NCBI RefSeq assembly: GCF_018873765.1
Contig: NW_025317532.1
Span: forward strand, 1 to 64,000
Direction of reading: 5' to 3'
Source: Telopea speciosissima
Taxonomy: Eukaryota > Streptophyta > Magnoliopsida > Proteales > Proteaceae
Length of the DNA: 64,000 nt
Shown: piece after piece, positions 50,926 to 61,140 of the stretch
Layout of the letters: the number at the start of each line of letters is the position of its first letter
How positions within the stretch are numbered: the stretch's first letter is position 1
Program-made: the position numbers and the translations under genes
The notes under the pieces: model-generated
Seen by the model: only the letters and a program-made list of their open reading frames with translations
What the model was told of the DNA's origin: nothing
Databases searched by the model: none

Positions 50926-50939
50926 TATACAACTTTAAT

Positions 50940-51485
50940 AAAAATAGTGTTTGGGAGACCATATAGACGAACCCACAGGGGCAACTCAGACTCTTTGATC
51001 TTAGTCAGCGAAATCTCCGGCGACTAAGGCCGCAAGATCAGTGGACGGGTACCAAGGGTCCAAGGGCCCTCATCCAGTATCTGCCGACTAAGATCATTTC
51101 CTTGAAAATCAAACACAAAAATACCACTCTCTAAACCAAAAACCTCAACGCCACCAACGTGCCCCCACTTCTCTTTCACAAAGCCTTGTACAGTAGTAAA
51201 CGATGGTCTAGGGCCGAAGACATACCCAATTAACGCTGCATCCCATTTATCTTTCTCTTCCTCTAACTCTTCGGCAGGATAAAATGCAACCCTTCTGCCA
51301 TTAACTACTGCTGGCTCAAAGTAGGGCAGAGAACCTGCACCTCACGTACCTTAAAACCGCGAAAAAGATTAACCCAAAAACGTTGGCCACCACTGCGTAG
51401 CCCATTACCATCTACAGATATTGGGCCTGGTCCGCCATTAACCACCGATGAAGAAGCCCAGGCGAGCATAAACATAAAAAGTAAA
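50940..51485 (-). pseudogene. L1 ORF1 N-terminal part (DUF4283)
   Basis: Minus-strand pieces in different frames: SSSVVNGGPGPISVDGNG, FWVNLFRG, then PYFEPAVVNGRRVAFYPAEE and KWDAALIGYVFGPRP, and at the far end LPLWVRLYGLPNTIF. This is the DUF4283 domain of plant L1 ORF1 and related gag proteins. Frameshifts separate the pieces. It ends where the Copia LTR begins, which supports an insertion there. Confidence 0.7.
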
Positions 51486-51574
51486 ACTTCAAAGAAGTTA
51501 ACTTTCCCCCCCCCCCCCTCTTTTTCAATATATCTGACAAAGATTTTTTGTTTTCTCGGGTGACGTAAAACCAA

Positions 51575-51865
51575 ACACTGACAGCTCGATCAGTGACTGT
51601 GCACAGATTTTATGCAGCACACGTTTACACAAAAACACCAATTTCAAATTTTATTTTGCTTTGAAATTTTTCTGTTTTTTTCTTTTTCTTTTTCTCCCGC
51701 TAACCTTTAAATACCCTAAACTATAATTTGAATTCCTATAATTTGAATTCGTTGAAGTGAGATTTCCATATCTGTCTCCCGCTCGTTCTCTCCGTCGTCT
51801 CTTTCTCCTCTCTGCTCTTTCTCTCCCGCTCCTTCTCTCCTTCATCTCCTTCTCCTCCTGAAGTC
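51575..51865 (+). promoter_or_regulatory. Upstream and CT-rich leader of the MTP-like gene
   Basis: 51774-51860 is a CT-rich leader of the kind common in plant 5' UTRs. Before it, ATAATTTGAATTC occurs twice in tandem near 51722-51750. No certain TATA box was fixed. The L1 5' end lies just upstream at about 51530. Confidence 0.4.
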
Positions 51866-54800
51866 ATGGTTTCTCCGGCACGTTCTGCGGCTGGTGAAGA
51901 AAGTAGAGAAGCTTATCGTTCTTTTCAATTGTACGATGCTGATCCTGATCCAGGCCTGGACTATAATCCTCTCTCTCCTCCACCTCGTGCTCCTCCTGCT
52001 CCTGGTGTGTTGGGGATCTTCATATCCTTCGTAACATCAATGATCTGCGGTAAGAACGATGTATTTTAAATGTTTCCTCTTTATTTTTGCTAATTCGGGA
52101 ATCTAAAATAAAATTTTTTTTTTTTTCTCCAGGACGAGGCACTGATGACCTCTTGTACAACCAGAGGGCCGATCAGATCCAATCTTTGACTGAAGAAGAG
52201 AGAGAGGTTGAGTTGCTGAGTCGTAAGGATGAAATACTCGCAAAAAAAAAATTAAAATATTCAGCTTTGTTAATGAACGTGATAGTCATGGTGGGAGAGA
52301 TTATTGGAGGGCTTCAAATCAGATCATTGGCTGTGCTGGCCTCTACCGCTCTGTCGATCCTCACTGTTCATCCTCTCTTGATGGTGATGCTCAGTGAGAG
52401 GAGTGGTACTGTGGGAGCATATCTTATATTCATGGGCGTTATTGTAGTTATTCCTGTTTTGGTCATCTACATATCATTCTTCGTCGCCCTGAAGGCTGTT
52501 GGAGTAATACTGGGACAGGTACAGAGCAATTAGTCCTGTTTGAACTTTGAATAAGCTTTATTTTTCCTCTGTCTTCCACTAGTCTCAATTGGTTCATTTT
52601 CTCTTATAATTATACTCATGATTCTGCTATAAATGTTGTACTTTAGATATGTGGTCACAATGCAATTCGATAAAGTATTCTTGTACTTTAGATAATAAGG
52701 TTTGCTATTGTCTTTTGAGGATTAAGATTTATAGATAAACCTTTTTCATTCCTAAAATATAAACACAATGAATGGGAAATGACTCATAAAGGTATCTTTC
52801 TTCTCTTCCTTTTGAGGACCTATACTGACAAACTTTGCAGTTTTTCTGAATTTCCTCACTTTTCTTATTATCTCGAAAGGATCAGCATCTCCAGTTACAG
52901 ACACTGTGCTTTTGGAAGTGTCAAGGACGATAGAATTTATGCAATTAACTTCATCACCTTCTTCTTGCACTTTGAACATAACAGTTCCACTGACACTATT
53001 GTTTTCTGCAAAAGTTTCACTGAGGACATTCATCACTGCTATCGGGTTGAATCTCGGCAGTCTTAGAACCTCCACTATTAGCAAAATATGATGGTCCATT
53101 ATTCATCTTCTCCATTTGAGTGTAGCAGCTCACTATATGCTGATCCAATTCATAGTAGTAAACCATCTTCTCCAAGGGTTTCATATCCAGATCAATGAAA
53201 TACACCTTGTATTCAAAGCTTTGGTTTGTAGACTCCAGGCATACATGTGGGGACCCTGGATCCCCATTTTCCCTCGGTCTAAAGCTGATCATTAGACTAC
53301 AATCCTTTGCAGTTGTAGCCATCAAATAATCCCGCACAATCTTCAGGCTTTCTTCCAATGAAATAGAATGCAGAGATAAACATATGCGTGAGAATTCGTC
53401 GTCACCCAAATCTCTACATACCTTGCAAGGTTGAGAAACAATGTTGTAGTATGCATGTATAGCCCCTTCTATGTCAAGCAGATCAAGCTTCTGTGCTTCC
53501 GAAAGCCGGTCCAACACTCCTGATCTGAAAATTGTCTCTGATACAAGCTGTAGAAAACTTGCTGTACGCAAACCATTGTCCACCTGAATAAGACCCTCAC
53601 TCGAATCTTCAAGTGCCTCACTACCCACGAAATTAGTATTGTCAGTGCCACCTCCCAATCCCCCAAAAATCAGAGAACCATTTCGGAATATGCGAAAATT
53701 GTTCTGTGGTGTGACAAACAGAGCCTTGATAGCCTTATGTATTCTTTCACTGGATCCAGAGAACAGATCTAGTGGATCATACTCACTAATCTGTGAAATC
53801 TGAGATACAATTTGAAACAAGTCTCTCCTTGATGAAGCTTCAGGACTTGGTGCATTCTGAAACGAGTTATACTCCTTTTAATAGCATTTCCTTCAGCTAT
53901 GAATCTTGAACATGGAATAAATCCACATTTGGGCTTTATTTCAACTGATATGCAAGGACTCTCTTTAAGAGCACCTCAGGGTTATCCTTCTTTGGACATA
54001 ATTAAAGTTAAATAATTTGATAATAGAGAGAAATATCAAACCCGAATCACCTCATAAGAGCACGATTAGAGGAACAAAAACAAAAAAAATAAACAAGTAG
54101 GCCTACAGACAATAAAAATGAAAGGAAAATTTGTTCTCGAGTCCTGGTGGAATCGAACCACCATCCCATGGGTGTAATCCCACGTGCTCTTCCGTTTGAG
54201 CTAAAGACTCACCTATTTTAATGATTGAGACAACAACCATTTTGGAAAATCCATTTCTTCATTGAAAATTGTGTTCAAGCTATTGTTTTCCCTTTTTCTT
54301 CATTCAAATCAGTACTAATTGTGGTGTTCAGATTGACAAAAGGGTTCAAGTTATTGATTTCTCTTTTTCTAGTGTAGGTGTGTATTAAGTAATTACAAGG
54401 GAGTGGGTACCTTTGACTCCTGTTTAGGTTTGCCTCTCACTTACTTTTATTAAATAAATATGCATATGCCTCATTAATTTTATTTACCAAGATGATAATG
54501 ATTCAGTGTGAAGTGGGAGCAGAGTACACAATGTTCTTCAAATGTCATGCGTGACACAACCCTCCCAGTTAAGGGTCACAACTATAACAGAACCATTTGG
54601 AGCAACATGGTAACAACAATATCCAAAAGCTGCACTTCAATATTTCAGACACTAAACATTAATAGTAGAAATACTAATGTAACTCATTAGAGCACACCAA
54701 CACTTACTCCAAGGACACACTCCAAGGACAACACACCAACACTATCTAGTAGAACGGAAAAAACATACGCTGAAGATGGCAAACAAGCTAATAGAAGGGG

Positions 54801-57800
54801 GGATTCCGGTGTCTCAAATCATTCTTCCTCTGACTCGGATTCTGCTCTGGAGCCACTCGATGAAAGGTTTCACATTCTTTCAGATATGTGACTTCGTACT
54901 GCCTCCAGCCAAGCCTTCCTGATACCACTGCACTATAGTTTCTTCCTCCAGAACATCGCTGCCGTACAGTGCCTTGAGAGCCAAGGCCAACACTTTCACA
55001 ACTTCAGGGCTAGACTTTCCACAGAAATCCTCAATTGCCCACAGCAGAAACATTTGCGATCCTGCACCTGTGGCAGCAGCAAGGTAACTCTTCTTCTTGG
55101 CCACCTCTTTGCCAAATCCTTTCCCAACACCTTCAAACAGGGCCTCAAACAGAGCATTCATGACCTCTTGGGGTGTGCCAGACAGGGAGCCTAATCTGGA
55201 CTGCAGCTGGCTCACAGTGCATCCTTTCTTCAGACTCACTCTGATCTCCTCAACAAGCCTCTCTTGGGTACTCCCAACAGTTGTCCCATTCTCATTTCCT
55301 TTGTGCCCAGCTTTTGCTTCTGATTCTGGCGTGCCATTCTTGCTAGCAACTTCTGTTTTCTTTGCTATTGGGTTTGTCCCTCACTCAACTATCAAAGATC
55401 CACTTTATCTGACTCCTCTATAGGTTTGTTTCTCACTAACATTGTGACCATGACTCTCCAGCAGCATGCTATATTGGAGATTCCCTAATTGACTCGATTA
55501 CTAAAGAAAATAATGAAAATAAAACCCCCAAGTGTGAATGCTACCTCCTCCATTGCCCAATTTTTTTATTTTTTTTTTGTGAAGGGGCATTTATTCAGAG
55601 GGAAAGAAGAAGATTAGGCATTAGCACAAACTGGCAGAAAGTAATATGGTCATAGCAGATACAATTTAGTCATAACCCACACTTTAGCCGCAAGACATGA
55701 GGAGGTTCATGCTTTAATAGAATAGCAATATGTCACAAACCAAAATCCCCAATAGCAAAATATTATATTCGCAAGGAGACATACTACTTATAAACAAGAA
55801 ACTTTATGAAGCTCTTAAGCATAAAAAATGGTAGATTATAAGGAACAGGTCAATACCAGAGAATGCTTAGTACAAAGCTGAAAACATACAGTGGATAAAA
55901 CCAAAATATCTGCAAGGGAAACACCAAAACAAAATACTCAGAGTCAACTGGATTATTTATGACAAATAAATATGAATGGAATCCACAAAGAAATAAAGAC
56001 TAGTAATACAGCACAAACTAGACTTTAAGCAGATGATGCCAGAACAAGCTATAAGAAGGAAATAAGAAGACGGTCTCAGAGAAAATAACTAGGAGAAAAG
56101 ACAATAAAAATAACAGCAGATAAAATGTATCAAATATCTACATCAGGAAAGAGGCCAATGATATAACTTAGGCTCACTGCACGTGACTTTTAGCCAAAAC
56201 ATATGATAAATCATAAGTAGACTTTAGCATCTAATGGGATGAGATGTTCAATCTGGTAGCAAAGGCTTGTAGATTCAACAATGAATCTCCACATACCACC
56301 ACTGAGGTTGGGGGACCGATAATGGAAATAAAAGAGAAGCGAATCCAAAATATGCATAAAATATTATAGACAATACTTCACTCTGAAGTCTTAATGTCAT
56401 AACTGCTAGGTGGGTACAGCGGTACTCAACGGTAAAAATATTAGAAATGCATAATCATCAATTATTGTACCAATCTCCAGACAGGATATGGAAGTTAACC
56501 AATAAGACACATAAAGGTACAACACAATAATACAGGCCCATGTCTGGGGTAAACATATAAAAGACATCTATAAGGAAATCAATTGCAAAAGAAAAAGCTT
56601 AATTATATAGATAATCTGCATACTCACATAGGAAAGCTGAATAAGTCCCGAGCGTAAGATGGAATAAAGTTTTACTACACCAGCAAAGGAACATTGATCG
56701 TCTGAACCAAAATTTGGGCATCGATTTGGTATCCATCCTAGAGTTGGAATGACAACTGAATTTATAACAAACATGCTGCAATAGTGAAAAGATTCATAAA
56801 TTTTAAAATATGTGTCCAAGCTGAAATGAGATATTTTGACATGCAAGAAATTCTACACATCAACCGGATACTGGTCCAAGAATATAAACAAGCTTCTCAC
56901 TAGGGGGAATTGGGAAATAAAAAAAATAAAAAAATTTGAATAAAAGCAAAACAGAAACTATAGAGAAGGTACATAGAAGTAAAGTAGTAAAGTGGGCTGT
57001 TCAGCTCATTTACATTGTGCAAGTTAAAAAAGACAAAATGGATCCATAGAGGAAATACAACGAAAAGTTTAAGCAAAATCTGCTAGACGCCCCAGCTGTT
57101 GACCACTGGAATTTGAACTACAATTTTAAGACTCAGAGCCCAATTTTGAGCCACCTGGATGAGCCATAGTTAATCCAACTACTATAAAAATTGGACATTG
57201 AGGATTCTTGTCCAATTATTTTGGGTAAAGTATTATGCCAAGCAAACAACGCAACACATTTCCCATCCTTACCCTAGACTTGAATTGGCAGTCAAAGTTG
57301 CAGGGAAGTGGTCCAAAGAGAATGCACTAAAATTCTTTGCACCCAACTGTGAAGATTATTTGAGTCAACTTAGAATTGGTTAAACTGTGTTGGAATAATT
57401 TGTAGGACCCTTCAAACCAAGTGCACTGAAAATGCGTTCCCAAAATCTAGTCCTAACAATGGAATGCAGATCTTCCTTAGACAGAAAGAACTCAAGTCAG
57501 TAATAAAGAATATTCTGAAGGGAATTACAATGTAAAACACAAACTTGTGACAGTGTCAACCCAATAACAAGGAGAAAAGAGTAAAAGAAAACCGCTGGAA
57601 CTGAAAAGATGCAAAATTGAAAAACCAACAGAGAGAGCGAGTAGATTACCTTCCTAAGAAAATCAAGCCATTCAATAGAAAACACTGCCCGATTCGGATC
57701 AGGAGCATCCTCGACCTGTGAAAAGAAAAGTTTTGACCATAATTGTTAATATAATTAAAAAAAAAGAATTAGAATTAGAAAGTAGAGGTAAAAGGGTGAA

Positions 57801-59473
57801 CCTGAAACAGAGGAAGACGACCCTGTGAAGACAACATGCCTCCCTGAAACCATCAATCCTCTGTAACACGGCTTGCTTGACCTGTGGTCTCAGAGAATCC
57901 ATCTTCAGTGCCATAATTGTTTACAAGAGAGAGAGCATACCTGCCAGGGGAGTTGAACCTCAGGGCTACTAAGGGAAAAACGAATTTATAAATAAAGAGA
58001 ATGAAGAAGTAGAAGAAGAATACCTGAGCTGCTCTTCCTCCATGCTGTCTACATGTTTATCCCCAGTGCAGCGGCCTTCCTCGTCTTTTTTATCAAAAAA
58101 ACAAAAAAAAGCCTTCCTCGTCTTATTGTGGTGAAGCCTGAAATTGGAAAATTATCGCCCCCAGTCTGGGGCGGTCAAGTTCGCATCATGAGGTTGGGGC
58201 ACCGCCCATGTGTGCATAGTGGGCCCCACCGTGCACAGATGGGTGGTGTCCAACCGCACGATGGCACTTGACCGCCCCCAGTACTGAGGCAATAAAGATC
58301 CCCTGAAATTTGCCATAAAATTGATCTTGCGAGTGAGAAACATTCAAAACTCAGAATATACCTAGGAGAAGCTTCGTTCTAACAACTAGGACAGAGCTTC
58401 ATTTGAAGCTTGATGGCAGAGCGATGGAGGTTGGAGCTTGATGGTAGATCTGAGAGCGATGGAGGTTCGATCCCTGTCGCTTTTTTCGTGAGAGCTAGAT
58501 AGGTTGGAGCTTGAGAGTATTGAGAGTGGTTAGGTCGAGGCAACATTTGAGAGTTTTATTAGGCACATTTTTAGCATCTAATACTTCCAATATTCTCCTG
58601 TTTGGAATGCCATTTGGTTATCTCAAGATTTTTTAGCTTAATTGAGCTTATTCTCTTTTGATAGCTGCCCCATTGAGATTGAATATAGATGCAGTTATCC
58701 TCTTTGAATTGCAATGATGTAAAATCATTTATTTTAGCACCATTCTATTTATAAACTATGGAATAAATGTATTGGATTAACTAAACGTTTTATACTTCAT
58801 TCTAATATTGTATTCTTCTATTTTTTCAAATAATGATTTTTGTAGGTTCCTGTGTTGGACGGCGGAAACCCAAAAGAGGTTTTCGCAATTTTGATTGCAC
58901 TCAAGGCAACGAAACTGGTGTTGTTGTATCCGATTCATCTAGTAAGTACAGAGATCCATATGTTGTATGCGGATACGATTCTGGATGTGGTGTTGGATGT
59001 GTTTGGTTTGATATGTGGTGGAGTGGCCAAGCTAGCGAAGATCCGTATTATAGATCCTATTAGTTGTTTAGTGGTAAGTGTTTTTATAATTTTTAAATCT
59101 GCATTTCTTTAATACTAATAACAACTTTTTTTAATACTAATAATGGCTATTTTTTTTATGACAGAGTATTGGAATCGCCTTGATTAAGTACTTTGAGGTG
59201 TTGAAGCAGTTTGCATCGCAAGAAATTGCATCAGAGGCACTGGTACGCTTGATAAGCCTTCAATGCATGGCTAATCTTGGCGTCCGAAGAACGGACAATA
59301 TACAATATTTTCGTTTTGGGTTGATTAAAGTTGTGAATCTCAACATTTACTTTGACGGTGATATTTCGCTAGCTGTTGCAAAAGAAAGGTGTCGATTGAT
59401 TCAGTACAGATTGGAGATGATGGAGGGTATCGACCGGGTTCTCTTCGATATCATAACTGAACAAGATAGATAG
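51866..59473 (+). CDS. Metal tolerance protein-like (Mn-CDF family) with a degenerate metal site
   Basis: Four exons with GT-AG borders: 51866-52049, 52133-52518, 58846-59073, 59165-59473, giving 368 codons (plant MTPs have about 400). N-terminal proline-rich segment (PPPRAPPAPG), then YNQRADQ, LTEEEREVELLS, TM1, and TM2 with RSLAVLAST. The family motif DSLLD of TM2 reads LSILT here, so both Asp are lost. The TM2-TM3 loop is short. Exon 3 has TM4 and TM5 with DTILD, which keeps both Asp. The C-terminal domain has YFRFG and a late DI. Plant MTPs of this group move Mn into vacuole or Golgi; this one may not transport. The start has a good context (GTCATGG). Intron 2 is 6.3 kb and holds minus-strand gene fragments. 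It could be a non-transporting paralogue or an early pseudogene. Confidence 0.7.
52765..53070 (-). pseudogene. HIPP-like heavy-metal-associated (HMA) domain fragment without CxxC
   Basis: The minus strand encodes TVMFKVQE, then NSIVLDTSKSTVSVTGDADP and EIIRKVRKFRKTAKFVSIGP. These are the first strand and the C-terminal half of an HMA domain as in plant HIPP proteins. The loop with the CxxC metal-binding pair and the first helix are missing, replaced by a short acidic stretch. It directly follows the IPK1 fragment on the same strand, in another frame. Confidence 0.6.
53090..53976 (-). pseudogene. IPK1: Inositol-pentakisphosphate 2-kinase (IPK1) fragment
   Basis: IPK1 makes phytate (InsP6) from InsP5. 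The minus strand encodes the C-terminal two thirds: GALKESPC, VEIKPKCGF, CSRFIAEGN, HQVLKLHQ, then ISQISEYDPLDLFSG, FGGLGGGTDN, DIEGAIHAYY, SQPCKVCRDLG, AATAKDCSLMISFRP-like sequence and FIDLDMKP. The lysine of EIKPK and the Asp pair of the DLDMKP motif are present. A 23-bp segment at 53800-53822 breaks the frame; read on the minus strand it ends TATCTCAG, like the tail of an intron whose start was deleted. The N-terminal third is absent. It lies antisense in intron 2 of the MTP-like gene. Confidence 0.85.
54138..54210 (-). tRNA. tRNA-like sequence, probably a tRNA pseudogene
   Basis: On the minus strand the acceptor stem GAGTCTT/AGGACTC, the D stem GCTC/GAGC and the T arm GGTGG-TTCGATT-CCACC fit a tRNA, and the overall length of about 73 fits. 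The anticodon arm does not: GTGGG and CCCAT enclose only six bases (ATTACA), so no anticodon can be assigned. It could be a decayed nuclear or organelle-derived tRNA. No CCA is encoded. Confidence 0.5.
54838..55375 (-). pseudogene. eIF5 C-terminal (W2 domain) pseudogene
   Basis: eIF5 is the GTPase activator of eIF2 in translation start-site selection. The minus strand matches its C-terminal third: a KAGHKGNENG linker, TQERLVEEIR, LQSRLGSLSGTPQEVMNALF, GKEVAKKKSYLAA, IEDFCGKSSPEVVKV, LEEETIVQWYQEGL. The frame stops at TGA (54880-54882) where the family has Trp. Beyond it KPFIEWLQS is readable and then a 2-base loss shifts the acidic end out of frame. A stop also lies near 55361. The N-terminal GTPase-activating part is missing. 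Confidence 0.85.
55376..56627. other. Part of MTP-like intron 2, nothing recognised
   Basis: AT-rich non-coding DNA with no recognised repeat or domain on either strand. Confidence 0.5.
56628..56775 (-). CDS. Possible internal exon of the unrecognised minus-strand gene
   Basis: Minus strand: a TATTGCAG acceptor, 49 open codons (with IPTLGWIPNRCPNFGSDD and GVVKLYSILRSG), then a GTGAGT donor. The composition is that of a real exon. It cannot be joined in phase directly to the exon ending at 57650, so an exon between may be missing or unseen. Family not recognised. Confidence 0.4.
57650..58043 (-). CDS. First four exons of an unrecognised plant gene
   Basis: Minus-strand exons 58043-58024, 57968-57941, 57843-57802 and 57715-57650 have GT-AG borders and join in frame to 52 residues. 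They begin MEEEQLSSPEVQLPWQ, continue GGMLSSQGRLPLFQ, and end VEDAPDPNRAVFSIEWLDF plus three residues before a GTAATC donor. The first exon is in the duplicated segment, so it also exists at 40-59. Alternatively an ATG at 57914 opens a longer frame through the third exon, which I consider less likely. I do not recognise the family. It is antisense inside intron 2 of the MTP-like gene and its 3' exons are unclear, so it may be a gene fragment. Confidence 0.45.
58146..58301. mobile_element. Foldback Mutator-type MITE, right copy
   Basis: Counterpart of 163-318 with the same CCTGAAATT target duplication. It lies in intron 2 of the MTP-like gene, about 100 bp upstream of the start of the minus-strand gene at 58043. 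Confidence 0.85.
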
Positions 59474-60053
59474 ATTTAGAAATAGATACCGAAATGACTT
59501 GTGGGTTTTTTTGTAAAACACAAATTATACGTGTTTTGGTATCTTATCGGTATTAAATACCGGTCAATACCGTTATGCATCATTGATACCTTGAATTTTG
59601 CTACCACAACCATCGACGTCGAAGGACCGTCAATATATTTTTTTGCAGGATTCTGCCTAATATTCTTTCTTCTCCAAAGCCTATGAAGCTGACGGCTCAA
59701 CGCCTCAACCCTCAAAGGCGAAACCAAACAAATAGTATTTGCAATAGAAACCTCTCTCAAAGAGGAAGCCACGAAAGTAGTTAGGATGAATCAAGTATTT
59801 TTACTTCGGTTTCAAAAACAAAAAAAATTTATTCCATTTCAACGGCTCTTACATGTAATCAGTGGAACAAACCCAATCCATTCAGTAGAATCTTTTTCAC
59901 TTTCATCAAAATACAGTGGCCAAGTCTTATATAATAATAAGACCAATAAAAAGCTGTATAGGTTGTAACGTCTCTTGTCAACCATCTCTTCTACATTCTG
60001 TTCACCTTAAAATTAGGGATAGGTTGTGTAATTTCATGTTGGACTTTTAGGGG

Positions 60054-60077
60054 ATATATATATATATATATATATAT
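60054..60077. repeat. (AT)n microsatellite, right copy
   Basis: Twelve AT units against seventeen in the left copy at 2079-2112. Confidence 0.85.
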
Positions 60078-60528
60078 TTTGATAAGACTTTTAAGGGATT
60101 CAAATTGTATACAATGTGAGTATATTGGTATATGAAAAACTTGTCCTTCCTTATATGCAAAATTTCCAATATTCCTTTTAACCAAAAAAAAACCAAAAAA
60201 AACAATCCCCAGTTCTTACCTCCCAGACTTTTGCAACTCATATTATATACTCATCACTAAATCTGGTTTATTTATCAAATTGATCCAACGGTAACAATTT
60301 TTTTGGATAGACAAGCCCAAGGAAAGTCGAATGCATGACCTTTTAAATCGTAAGGTATTAGCCAACAGAACCGTCACAACTTACGAACAAATAAACTTTA
60401 CCATGTCTCCAATGGGCAGCGGTAAAAAAGTATGGTGTTAGGGCCCCTCTACCATATCTATAGAAATAGAATAGCCCATTTATGCTCAGAAGTATAGCGC
60501 CCCAGCCTCGATCCTGCATCGTGTCATC

Positions 60529-61140
60529 ATGGATACTAGGCTTGCTTTTGGGGATTGCACGAAGAAAACCATTGATACCAGCCTAACCCGAGCTTTCTTT
60601 AGTCATTGGGGTATATCTGTTCCATTTTCACTTCCACAGGGTTCCTATCACTTTTGGACGCCACCTCCTTGTGACTGGGTTGCGATTAATTGTGATGGTT
60701 CAGTGCGGCAAGGAAGAGGAGGTTATGGGGCACTTGGTCGAGATCACTTGGGAAGGCCTTTATTTGCGATTGTTGGTGGGTGTTGTGATGTGAATACTGT
60801 GCACATGGAGTTACAGGCCATTAGATGTGGTCTTGTCAACGCAAGGATTCTCAACCTATATCGAGTTCAAGTAAGGCTTGACTCAAAGGTTGCAATCCAG
60901 ATGACTGTTGGGACATTTCGGATCACTTGGGATGTTAGATGGCTAGTGGAGGAAATTTGGGAGTTGCGTGATTCATTTGCAAGTCGTGTTTTTGCTCATC
61001 ATGTTCGTGAAACCAACAATTGTGTGGATTTCTTGGCGAATTTGTTGCACTCCTCACAGGAGGATGATCTTTGTATTGACTCCTCCCCACAACACTTTCT
61101 GGTTTCTTGCAGAATGATGCTATGGGGAAGAAGTACTTAA
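60529..61140 (+). pseudogene. LINE-derived RNase H domain, open frame (203 codons)
   Basis: Open counterpart of 2576-3184. It starts MDTRLAFGDCTKK and has the WVAINCDGSVRQGRGG motif, ELQAIRCG, RLDSKVAIQ and the closing NNCVDFLANLL segment of a LINE-type RNase H (RVT_3). It is a relic of an L1 ORF2 whose upstream domains are absent. Because the frame is open it could be predicted as a gene, but nothing seen suggests host function. Confidence 0.65.

Larger units (their letters stand above)
47885..50935 (+). mobile_element. Copia retrotransposon relic inserted in the L1
   Basis: It begins abruptly inside the pre-integrase zinc region, runs through integrase, RT and RNase H, and ends with a polypurine tract (50661-50671) and an LTR-like segment of about 250 bp. 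There is no 5' LTR, gag or protease. The coding part is closely related to the Copia at 17478-21333. The right border lies between about 50900 and 50940. Confidence 0.85.
43350..51530 (-). mobile_element. L1-type LINE split by a Copia insertion
   Basis: Read on the minus strand: ORF1 start and DUF4283 domain at about 51485-50940, a Copia relic in opposite orientation (47885 to about 50935), the ORF1 C-terminal part at about 47880-47573, ORF2 (47572-43386), and an A-rich 3' end near 43372-43350. Order and orientation of the L1 parts on both sides of the Copia fit one interrupted element. The middle of ORF1 was not seen and was probably lost with the Copia 5' end. Confidence 0.7.
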
